The notes under the pieces are model-generated. The model did not search any database. It was not told the origin of the DNA and saw nothing but the letters and a program-made list of their open reading frames with translations. A program made the translations under genes and the position numbers. Below, in pieces: positions 23,545 to 30,305 of a stretch of 32,083 nucleotides of DNA. Positions within the stretch are counted from its first letter, which is position 1. Each line of letters opens with the position of its first letter. The stretch comes from Caldilineaceae bacterium (GTDB taxonomy: Bacteria; Chloroflexota; Anaerolineae; Caldilineales; Caldilineaceae), in the NCBI GenBank assembly GCA_020845455.1, contig JADLFO010000040.1:1-32083 (forward strand). The letters run 5' to 3'.

Positions 23545-24713
23545 GTCCCCCGCCCTTTGTCCGCCGCGGCGCGCAGGGTGGCACACGCGGCGGCCCGCCT
23601 TGGCACGGCTCCGGCTGGCAGGGCACGGACGGCCCGCCCTGGCTGCATCCAGGCTGGCGGGCCAAGCGCCGGCGCTTTTTCTGGGGCTTTCTGGGCTTCC
23701 TGGCGGCCATGCTCCTGCTGATAGTCGGGAGCATGGCCGCCGCGGCCTTCCTGGTCACCCGGCTGGCGGGCGGCGGCGGTTCCGCTGCGTTCTTGGTCTG
23801 GATCGTGGGGCTTGGGCTGGCGTTTGGGCTGCCGCTGTTGGCGCTTGCCTTGGGCGCGCGCGTCTTTCGCTCCTATGCCATCCCCCTGGCCGATCTGATG
23901 GAAGCTGCCGAGACGGTCGCCGCGGGCAACCTGGCGGTGCAGGTCAGGCCGCGCGGCTCGCCCGATTTTCAGCGGTTGGCTTCGTCGTTCAACCGCATGA
24001 CCGCTGAACTGGCGCGCACCGAGCAGCAGCGGCGCAACCTCACCGCCGATGTGGCCCATGAACTGCGCACGCCGCTGCACATCATCCAGGGCAACCTGGA
24101 AGGCATCCTCGACGGCGTCTACGCGCCGACGCCCGAACACATCGAAGCGACGCTGCAAGAGACGCGCGTCCTGGCCCGGCTGGTGGACGACCTGCGCACC
24201 CTTTCCTTGGTCGAAGCGGGCGAACTGCCCTTGGTGCGCGAGGCGGTCGACGTGGACGATCTGCTCGCCGACGTCGTCACCAGTTTTAGCGCCCAGGCCG
24301 AAAGCGACGGCATCGACCTGCAGCAGACCGCACCCAGCGGCTTGACCGTGATGGGCGACGCGGGGCGGCTGGACCAAGTGCTCAGCAACCTGGTCGCCAA
24401 CGCGCTGCGCTACACGCCGCGCGGGGGCCGCGTCAGCTTGCGCGCCGCACCCGCGCCCGAAGGTATCCATATCACGGTGAGCGACAGCGGCGCGGGCATC
24501 CCTGCCGAGGACTTGCCCTTTATCTTTGACCGTTTCTGGCGCGGCGACCGCGCCCGCACCTCCGGCGCCGGGGCCGGCAGCGGGTTGGGTCTGGCCATCG
24601 CCAGCCAACTGGTCAAGGCGCATGGCGGCGATCTCAGCGTCGCCAGCAGCCTGGGCCAGGGCACGACCTTTACCCTAGTGCTGCCCCCCGCGACTCCCGC
24701 GGCCATAAACTAG
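23541..24713 (+). CDS. Sensor histidine kinase with very short periplasmic loop
   Basis: A 390-residue membrane kinase. A Gly/Pro/Trp-rich cytoplasmic N-terminus (1-40) leads to two TM helices (about 46-72 and 82-108) joined by only about ten residues (TRLAGGGGSA). HAMP follows (about 109-162), then the HisKA box VAHELRTPLHIIQGNLEG with H173, the N box LDQVLSNLVANALRYTP, G1 DSGAGIP, F box FIFDRFWRGDRAR and G2 GSGLGLAI. The short loop leaves no room for an extracytoplasmic sensor, as in intramembrane-sensing kinases (LiaS/BceS type) that respond to envelope stress through partner membrane proteins. The small membrane proteins upstream could be such partners. Start overlaps the regulator stop. 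Confidence 0.93.
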   Translation: MSPPPFVRRGAQGGTRGGPPWHGSGWQGTDGPPWLHPGWRAKRRRFFWGFLGFLAAMLLLIVGSMAAAAFLVTRLAGGGGSAAFLVWIVGLGLAFGLPLLALALGARVFRSYAIPLADLMEAAETVAAGNLAVQVRPRGSPDFQRLASSFNRMTAELARTEQQRRNLTADVAHELRTPLHIIQGNLEGILDGVYAPTPEHIEATLQETRVLARLVDDLRTLSLVEAGELPLVREAVDVDDLLADVVTSFSAQAESDGIDLQQTAPSGLTVMGDAGRLDQVLSNLVANALRYTPRGGRVSLRAAPAPEGIHITVSDSGAGIPAEDLPFIFDRFWRGDRARTSGAGAGSGLGLAIASQLVKAHGGDLSVASSLGQGTTFTLVLPPATPAAIN

Positions 24714-24933
24714 CCAACTGACTAGGCATGATCCTCGACTACAGACCGATGCAGACTCGGCGCGGGGTTGCTATCCTATAGAAGTGACAAGCACGTTAGC
24801 TTGTCTAGGGGTAGAGGGGGGGGTATGGCCGTCCTGCCCCGTCTGCGGCGTGAATATCTCCTCGAGCGCATCGTCGATGCGTCTGCGTTTAGAGGCGCGG
24901 CGACGTTCTCCTGGGTGCGCCGGTCTAGTCTAT

Positions 24934-25060
24934 ACCGGCTTGCTCTGGGCCGGTTTGCCTGCTCCATCCCGCTGCCCGCCGTCTTGATGCGAACTGCCCC
25001 AAACCGGCTCTTGCCTGCGCCGCTTGGCCCAGGGGGAGCCGGTTTTCGTTTGGGTTGATT
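24934..25060 (+). promoter_or_regulatory. Candidate transcription attenuator before ppsA
   Basis: AAACCGGCTC (25001-25010) pairs perfectly with GAGCCGGTTT (25036-25045), followed by TCGTTTGGGTTGATTT: a terminator-like hairpin. Upstream, ACCGGC (24934-24939) pairs with GCCGGT (24949-24954). The overlapping GCCGGTTT (24949-24956) is also a perfect 8-bp complement of AAACCGGC (25001-25008), so an antiterminator pairing would break both hairpins. This is the usual logic of a leader attenuator; the ligand or factor is unknown. Confidence 0.45.
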
Positions 25061-25104
25061 TCGGCTGCGGCGGGCGCGCTGCGCGCCGCCTGCTTGGCAG
25101 CCGA
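25061..25104 (+). promoter_or_regulatory. Large GC-rich hairpin just before the ppsA RBS
   Basis: TCGGCTGC (25061-25068) pairs with GCAGCCGA (25097-25104). Inside it, GGCGG (25069-25073) and CGC pair with GCG and CCGCC, giving a second stem with one bulged G. It ends 9 nt before AAAGGAGG (25114-25121). Confidence 0.5.
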
Positions 25105-25127
25105 GAACGACGCAAAGGAGGCTTGTC

Positions 25128-27533
25128 ATGCAGTGGATCCGTTGGTTCAACGAGTTGGGGATCGCCGATATCCCCCTGGTTGGCGGCAAAAATGCCAGCC
25201 TGGGCGAGATGATGCGTGCGCTGACGCCCTACGGCATCCGCGTGCCCAATGGCTATGCCGTGACGGCGCGCGCCTATCGAGACTTTCTGCGCTATAACGA
25301 GCTGGAGGACAAGATTCGTGCCGCCCTGGCCGGGATGAATGTCCAGGATGTCAACGACCTCTTGCGCCGCACAGGCCAGATCCGCCGGTTGATCCTCCTG
25401 GGCGACCTTCCGGAGGATATGAAGACCGAGATCCTCGACGCCTATCATATCCTGAGCCGGGAGTTCGGCGCAGCCACCGCCGACGTGGCGGTGCGCTCGT
25501 CGGCTACCGCCGAAGACCTGCCCACCGCCAGCTTCGCCGGCCAGCAGGAGACCTATCTCAACGTCCACGGCGAAGCCATGCTGCTGGAGTCGGTGAAGAA
25601 ATGCTTCGCCAGCCTCTTTACCCCGCGCGCTACCAGCTATCGCGAGGATATGGGCTTCGGCCATTTCGACGTCGCGCTGTCGGTGGGCGTGCAGAAGATG
25701 GTGCGCGCCGACCGCGGAACCAGCGGCGTGATCTTCACGCTGGATACGGAGAGCGGTTTCCGCGATGTGGTCTTTCTCACCGCTGCCTATGGCCTGGGCG
25801 AAAACATTGTCCAGGGCCGCGTGATGCCCGACGAGTTCTATGTCTTTAAGCCCACGCTGCGCCAGGGCTACCGCCCGCTGATCTGGAAGCGGCTGGGGGC
25901 GAAGGAACTGCGCATGGTCTATGACGAGTCGGGCAGCAAGCTGGTGAAAAATGTAGACGTGGCGGAGGAGGATCGCCGCCGCTTCTGCCTGTCGAGCGAG
26001 GATGTGCTGACGCTGGCCGATTGGGCCATGCAGATCGAGGATCACTACTCGCAGGCGCGCGGCGCCGACACGCCGATGGATATTGAGTGGGCCAAGGACG
26101 GCATCACCGGCGAGTTGTTCATTGTCCAAGCCCGCCCGGAGACGGTTCACAGCCAGCGTGCGGTGACGCAGATCGAGACCTACCGGCTGCGCGAGCAAGG
26201 CCCGCTGCTGGTCGAAGGGCTGGCCGTGGGCGACAAGATCGTCGCCGGAAGCGTGCGCGTGATCCCGAATGTGGGCCATATCCGTGAGTTCCAGCCGGGT
26301 GAGATCCTGGTCACCGACGTGACCGACCCCGACTGGGAACCGATCATGAAGAACGCCAAGGCGATCATCACCAACCGCGGCGGGCGCACCAGCCACGCCG
26401 CCATCGTCTCGCGTGAGTTAGGCATCCCTGCCGTGGTGGGCAGCAAGACAGGCACGCAGGCGCTGCAAACGGGCCAGACCGTCACCGTGAGCTGCGCCGA
26501 AGGGGAGATCGGCAAGGTCTATAGCGGCGAGCTGGGCTATGAGGTGGTGACGGTGGATGTGAGCCGCCAGCCGCGGCCCCATACCAAGATCATGATGAAC
26601 GTGGGCAGCCCGGAGATCGCCTTCAAAGATGCCGCCATCCCCAACGACGGCGTGGGGCTGGCGCGCATGGAGTTTATCTTCGCCAACTGGATCCAGGTGC
26701 ATCCGCTGGCATTGACTCGCTATGACACGCTGTCCGACGAGGTGCGCCAAAAGGTGGATGCCATCACTGTGGGCTATGCCGACAAGCGCGAATACTTTGT
26801 CGACAAGCTGGCCCAGGGTATCGGCACCATCGCTGCCTCCTTCTATCCCAAGCCGGTGATCTTGCGCCTCTCCGACTTCAAGACCAACGAGTATGCCCAC
26901 CTGGTCGGCGGACAGCCCTTCGAGCCTGAGGAGGCCAACCCCATGCTTGGCTGGCGCGGGGCCAGCCGCTACTATCACCCCGACTATCGCGAAGGCTTCC
27001 TGCTGGAGGTGGAGGCGATCCGACGCGTGCGTGAGGACTTTGGGCTGACCAACCTGTTGGTCATGGTTCCTTTCTGCCGCACGCCCGCCGAAGGACGCCA
27101 GGTGCTGGAGGTGATGGCCGGGGCTGGGCTGTCGCGCGGCAAAGACGGGCTGGAGGTCTATGTGATGGCGGAGATCCCCTCCAACGTCATCCTGGCCGAC
27201 GAGTTCTGCCAGATCTTCGACGGTTTCTCGATCGGCTCCAATGACCTGACGCAGTTGACCCTAGGCGTGGACCGCGACTCGGCCCAGATTGCGCCGCTCT
27301 TCGACGAGCGCAACACCGCGGTCAAGCGCGCCTGCGCCGAACTGATCGAGGTGGCGCACCGCTATGGGCGCAAGGTTGGCATCTGCGGCCAGGCCCCTTC
27401 CGACTATCCGGAGTTTGCCGCCTTCTTGGTGGAGCAGGGCATCGACTCGATCAGCCTGATCCCTGACGCCGTCCTGCGCACTACCGCCGACATTTTGGAG
27501 ATCGAACACAGGCGCACGCCTGCCATGGCGTAG
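25128..27533 (+). CDS. ppsA: Phosphoenolpyruvate synthase (pyruvate, water dikinase)
   Basis: An 801-residue cytoplasmic enzyme converting pyruvate + ATP + water to PEP + AMP + phosphate, the entry step of gluconeogenesis from pyruvate. The N-terminal ATP-grasp domain (about 15-345) includes VRSSATAEDLPTASFAGQQET and IVQARPETV at its end. The swivelling domain holds the phosphohistidine motif GGRTSHAAIVSRE with H423; T421, two residues before it, is the expected regulatory threonine. The C-terminal PEP/pyruvate barrel has GVGLARMEF, GSNDLTQLTLGVDRD and the catalytic C753 in VGICGQAPSD. Length agrees with the family. The start has a strong AAAGGAGG 6 nt upstream. The gene for its regulatory protein follows 89 nt downstream. 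Confidence 0.97.
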   Translation: MQWIRWFNELGIADIPLVGGKNASLGEMMRALTPYGIRVPNGYAVTARAYRDFLRYNELEDKIRAALAGMNVQDVNDLLRRTGQIRRLILLGDLPEDMKTEILDAYHILSREFGAATADVAVRSSATAEDLPTASFAGQQETYLNVHGEAMLLESVKKCFASLFTPRATSYREDMGFGHFDVALSVGVQKMVRADRGTSGVIFTLDTESGFRDVVFLTAAYGLGENIVQGRVMPDEFYVFKPTLRQGYRPLIWKRLGAKELRMVYDESGSKLVKNVDVAEEDRRRFCLSSEDVLTLADWAMQIEDHYSQARGADTPMDIEWAKDGITGELFIVQARPETVHSQRAVTQIETYRLREQGPLLVEGLAVGDKIVAGSVRVIPNVGHIREFQPGEILVTDVTDPDWEPIMKNAKAIITNRGGRTSHAAIVSRELGIPAVVGSKTGTQALQTGQTVTVSCAEGEIGKVYSGELGYEVVTVDVSRQPRPHTKIMMNVGSPEIAFKDAAIPNDGVGLARMEFIFANWIQVHPLALTRYDTLSDEVRQKVDAITVGYADKREYFVDKLAQGIGTIAASFYPKPVILRLSDFKTNEYAHLVGGQPFEPEEANPMLGWRGASRYYHPDYREGFLLEVEAIRRVREDFGLTNLLVMVPFCRTPAEGRQVLEVMAGAGLSRGKDGLEVYVMAEIPSNVILADEFCQIFDGFSIGSNDLTQLTLGVDRDSAQIAPLFDERNTAVKRACAELIEVAHRYGRKVGICGQAPSDYPEFAAFLVEQGIDSISLIPDAVLRTTADILEIEHRRTPAMA

Positions 27534-27550
27534 CGCCCGCTGCCGGTACT

Positions 27551-27595
27551 AGGCCGCTGATGCCCAGGCCGCTTGTGTCCAGGCTACTGTATGCA
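27551..27595. repeat. Three degenerate 15-bp tandem units before the PPSR gene
   Basis: AGGCCGCTGATGCCC (27551), AGGCCGCTTGTGTCC (27566) and AGGCTACTGTATGCA (27581) are contiguous. Each shares AGGC-x-x-CT. They lie between the ppsA stop and the PPSR start. Confidence 0.55.
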
Positions 27596-27622
27596 AGCGA
27601 CCTGGGTTGGAAAGGAGCGACG

Positions 27623-28465
27623 ATGACCAGCGCCGATGATGCTCAACCGATCCGGCCCGTCTATATCGTCTCCGGCGGCGTAGGGGCCAGCGGCGAACTG
27701 CTGACCCGCACCGTCCTGGCGCAGTTTGCCGGCATCCGCACCCCCCTGACCGTCTGGCCCCATACGCATGATCCGCGCCAGATACAGGAAGTGGTGGCGC
27801 GGGCCGCCCAGGAAAACGCGCTGATCGTCCACACCCTAGTCAAACCCGACCTGCGCCGCCGGTTGATCGAGGAGGCCGCCGCGGTGCATCTCACCAGCGT
27901 GGACCTGGTCGGCCCGCTCATGGATCACTTGGCGGCGACGCTGCAGACCGAGCCGTTGGGTCAGCCGGGCCGCTATCGCACGCTCTTCAACAGCTATTTC
28001 AAGCGCGTCGAAGCCATCGAGTTCGCCGTCAACCACGACGACGGCAAACGGGTCGAAGACCTGATTCGGGCCGAGATCGTGCTGCTCGGAGTGTCGCGCG
28101 TGGGCAAGACGCCGTTGAGCATCTATCTCTCGCTGCAAGGCTGGAAAGTCGCCAATATCCCGCTGGTGAGCGAGATGCCGCTGCCCGCCGAATTGGCCGA
28201 TGTCCCGCGTGAGCGGGTCGTGGGGTTGACAATCGAACCGCAGCAGCTTCTGATCCACCGCCGCCACCGCCAGCGTCATCTCGGTATCGCCGAAGGCGCC
28301 TATGCCGACCGGCAGGCCGTCGTCGAGGAGATCCGCGCCGCCAACCACCTCTTCTACAGTGCGGGCTATGCTGTGGTGGACATCACCGACAAGCCCATCG
28401 AGACCAGCAGCGAGGAGGTCATCGCCGTCGTGACCGGACGCCTGGCCGCCGACACGGCCCTGTAG
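27623..28465 (+). CDS. ppsR: PEP synthase regulatory protein (bifunctional kinase/pyrophosphorylase)
   Basis: A 280-residue protein of the PPSR/PDRP family (formerly DUF299). It inactivates PEP synthase by ADP-dependent phosphorylation of the threonine near the catalytic histidine and reactivates it by Pi-dependent dephosphorylation with release of pyrophosphate. Family marks are PVYIVSGGVGASGELLTRTVLAQF at the start, the P-loop GVSRVGKT (156-163) followed by PLSIYLSLQGWKVANIPLV, FAVNHDDG (135-141) and the C-terminal R-R-RQ/EE-x-x-A-x-x-hF pattern ending in DITDKPIETSSEEV. The start at 27623 has AAAGGAG upstream; an earlier in-frame ATG at 27560 lacks one. Its position directly after ppsA supports PpsA as the target. 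Confidence 0.94.
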   Translation: MTSADDAQPIRPVYIVSGGVGASGELLTRTVLAQFAGIRTPLTVWPHTHDPRQIQEVVARAAQENALIVHTLVKPDLRRRLIEEAAAVHLTSVDLVGPLMDHLAATLQTEPLGQPGRYRTLFNSYFKRVEAIEFAVNHDDGKRVEDLIRAEIVLLGVSRVGKTPLSIYLSLQGWKVANIPLVSEMPLPAELADVPRERVVGLTIEPQQLLIHRRHRQRHLGIAEGAYADRQAVVEEIRAANHLFYSAGYAVVDITDKPIETSSEEVIAVVTGRLAADTAL

Positions 28466-28500
28466 ACGCCGCAAACGTATAGTCCAATCGCCCCACCGCC

Positions 28501-28550
28501 AACGCCTGGCCTGAATATTCCTATCGGCCGGGCGTTATCTATTTGTTTTA
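28501..28550 (+). terminator. Rho-independent terminator after the ppsA-ppsR unit
   Basis: AACGCCTGGCC (28501-28511) pairs with GGCCGGGCGTT (28526-28536) over 11 bp with one G-U; loop 14 nt. The tract ATCTATTTGTTTTA follows. Confidence 0.75.
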
Positions 28551-28594
28551 AGCGTATTTTGACTTGACGTAATTTTCTGAGGCGGCGCACGTCG

Positions 28595-28603
28595 TGGTAT
28601 ACT
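28595..28603 (+). promoter_or_regulatory. Extended -10 promoter of the DEAD-box helicase gene
   Basis: TGG-TATACT at 28595-28603 is an extended -10 with 5 of 6 core matches. The -35 position is weak (TTCTGA, 28575-28580); TTGACG at 28564 is too far. The region is markedly AT-rich. A start near 28610 gives a leader of about 108 nt. Confidence 0.5.
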
Positions 28604-28621
28604 ATACGCTTGTGGCCTGAA

Positions 28622-28705
28622 CCGCTGAACGGCAGCGGCGCTCGCCACAGACAGGACACTATTTTTTCACGGGCTGAGAGTGCGACTTGGCTCACCGGAG
28701 TCAAG
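28622..28705 (+). promoter_or_regulatory. Structured leader of the helicase gene, hairpin touching the RBS
   Basis: The first hairpin is CCGCTG-AACGG-CAGCGG (28622-28638). The second is CTTGGCTC (28686-28693) with GAGTCAAG (28698-28705), 8 bp with one G-U and loop ACCG. Its 3' arm contains the first bases of the ribosome-binding site AAGGAG (28703-28708), so translation could depend on its opening. Confidence 0.45.
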
Positions 28706-28717
28706 GAGTACTCCTCA

Positions 28718-30076
28718 ATGAATTTCGAACATCTTTCTTTGGAGCCGCGCATCCTGGCGGGCGTCCAGGAGGCGGGGTATACCACCCCCACCCCGATCCA
28801 ACAGCAGGCGATCCCGCTTGTGCTGCAAAACCGCGATGTGCTGGGGCTGGCGCAAACCGGCACCGGCAAGACCGCGGCCTTTATGCTGCCGATCCTAAAC
28901 CGGCTGCTCACCGGCAGGCTGGGGCAGGTGCGCGCCTTGATCATCGCGCCGACGCGCGAACTGGCCGAGCAGATCCACCAGACCGCAGTGACGCTGGGCA
29001 AAAAGACGCGCATCCGCAGCGTTGCCATCTACGGCGGCGTGAGCAAGGAGCGCCAGGTTTGGGCGCTGCGCCGCGGGGCGGAGATCGTCGTCGCCTGCCC
29101 GGGCCGTCTGCTCGACCACCTGGGCGACGGCAGTATCGACCTATCCCATGTCGAAGTGTTGGTGCTGGACGAGGCTGACCGCATGATGGATATGGGCTTT
29201 CTGCCCGACATCCGCCGCATCCTCAAGCAAGTGCCGGCCCAACGCCAGACGCTCTTTTTCTCGGCCACCATGCCGGACGAGATCCGCACGCTGGCGAATG
29301 AGATTTTGGTCGACCCGGCCACGGTGCAGGTGGGCATGATCGCGCCGGTTGAGACGGTGTCACATGCGCTCTATCCGATCACCGAGGGGCTGAAGTCGCG
29401 GCTGCTCTTTGCGCTGCTGCCGCAGATCGAGACCCAGCGTGTCTTGGTCTTTACGCGCACCAAACGGCGCGCACGCAACTTGGCGCGCGACTTGGAAGCG
29501 CAGGGCTACAACGTGGCCGCGCTGCAGGGCAACATGGCGCAGAACCGCCGCCTAGAGGCGATCAACGGCTTTCGCAATGGAGCCTATGACATCTTGGTCG
29601 CTACGGATATCGCGGCGCGCGGCATCGACGTTTCCGAGATCAGCCATGTGATCAACTTCGACATGCCCGACACGGTCGACGCCTATACGCATCGCATCGG
29701 GCGCACCGGGCGCGCCGAGCGGAGCGGCGAAGCGTTTACCTTTATGCTGCCTGCCGACGAAGCGATAGTGCGCGACATCGAACGGCTGTTGAGCACCCGC
29801 ATCGACCGCCGCCAACTGCCCGGCTTTGACTACGCTGGGTTTGTGCCCAATGTGCAGCCTGCGTCAAACCCGGCGGGCCGAGACAGCGGGCAGGCGCGCC
29901 GCGCGCAAGTTCAGAGCGGGCATCACCGCGAGCATGGCGGAAATGGGCAACAGGTCTCCAGAGAAAACGGCGCGCGCCGTCCGGCCCAGCCCGTGTCCCA
30001 GCCGCGCGCGGGCGGCGCCGCCCCTGCGCCGCGCCGCCGCTCACGCCGCCCACGTTATTCCCCGCCGGCTGGCTAA
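28718..30076 (+). CDS. DEAD-box ATP-dependent RNA helicase
   Basis: A 452-residue helicase with all the main motifs: Q motif GYTTPTPIQQQAIP (20-33), motif I AQTGTGKT (45-52), Ia PTRELAEQ, Ib CPGR, II DEAD (151-154), III SAT (182-184), V ATDIAARGID and VI HRIGRTGR. The closest known group is RhlE/CshA-like enzymes that act in cold adaptation, ribosome assembly or RNA decay. The last 75 residues are basic, Gly/Gln/Pro/Arg-rich (ending RRRSRRPRYSPPAG) and should be a disordered RNA-binding tail. I start at ATG 28718 because AAGGAG stands 9 nt upstream and the Q-motif region then begins at once. The gene has its own promoter and structured leader. Confidence 0.95.
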   Translation: MNFEHLSLEPRILAGVQEAGYTTPTPIQQQAIPLVLQNRDVLGLAQTGTGKTAAFMLPILNRLLTGRLGQVRALIIAPTRELAEQIHQTAVTLGKKTRIRSVAIYGGVSKERQVWALRRGAEIVVACPGRLLDHLGDGSIDLSHVEVLVLDEADRMMDMGFLPDIRRILKQVPAQRQTLFFSATMPDEIRTLANEILVDPATVQVGMIAPVETVSHALYPITEGLKSRLLFALLPQIETQRVLVFTRTKRRARNLARDLEAQGYNVAALQGNMAQNRRLEAINGFRNGAYDILVATDIAARGIDVSEISHVINFDMPDTVDAYTHRIGRTGRAERSGEAFTFMLPADEAIVRDIERLLSTRIDRRQLPGFDYAGFVPNVQPASNPAGRDSGQARRAQVQSGHHREHGGNGQQVSRENGARRPAQPVSQPRAGGAAPAPRRRSRRPRYSPPAG

Positions 30077-30106
30077 CTCAAGCTGCTGCCCTGTGCCGTG
30101 ACGCAG

Positions 30107-30197
30107 ATCGTAGGGACGGTTTTCGGTGCAAATTTCTTAACTTTCATCTACCCGCACAAGGTAACCGCCTCGGCGGCTGGAAAACCACCGCTACGAT
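30107..30197. repeat. 91-bp element bounded by imperfect 18-bp inverted repeats
   Basis: Left end ATCGTAG-GGAC-GGTTTTC (30107-30124) is matched inversely by GAAAACC-ACCG-CTACGAT (30180-30197): two 7-bp arms pair perfectly, the central 4 bp differ. The interior contains GTGC/GCAC and CCGCC-TC-GGCGG pairings. This resembles the GTAGGGxCGG-type palindromic intergenic repeats I know from several phyla, or a small non-autonomous mobile element; no duplicated target site is obvious. Confidence 0.5.
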
Positions 30198-30212
30198 GGA
30201 TGCCACACCCTT

Positions 30213-30283
30213 CCGCCAAGATTGCTTGGGCGGATCAGTGACCGGCGCTGATTGTCTCTCTTGGGAGATGAAGCGCCGGTCAC
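30213..30283. terminator. Two adjacent hairpins between convergent genes
   Basis: CCGCCAAG-ATTG-CTTGGGCGG (30213-30233, one bulge) is followed by a perfect 12-bp stem GTGACCGGCGCT (30238-30249) / AGCGCCGGTCAC (30272-30283), whose loop can fold again (TCTC/GAGA). Neither strand has a T-tract after them. They could act as a two-way roadblock or 3'-end stabiliser for the helicase and beta-helix transcripts. Confidence 0.45.
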
Positions 30284-30305
30284 CTGCGCGCCTGACTGCG
30301 CTGCC

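Larger units (their letters stand above)
24714..25127 (+). other. 414-bp gene-free leader of ppsA
   Basis: No gene is credible here. From 5' to 3' it holds a possible extended -10 (TGC-TATCCT, 24769-24777), a hairpin GACAAGC-ACGTTA-GCTTGTC (24786-24805), a run of eight G (24816-24823), a small palindrome CGCATC-GTC-GATGCG near 24867, a terminator/antiterminator-like set (24934-25060), and a large GC hairpin (25061-25104) ending 9 nt before the AAAGGAGG RBS of ppsA. Confidence 0.6.

Noticed and set aside
28564..28569. TTGACG as -35 for the helicase promoter
   Set aside because: It is 28 bp from TATACT, too far; the promoter is better explained by the extended -10 alone.
30077..30305. Possible known riboswitch (cobalamin or TPP) in the structured region
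   Set aside because: I could not find the conserved core sequences of either class, and the region follows a gene and faces a convergent one, so it is not a leader.
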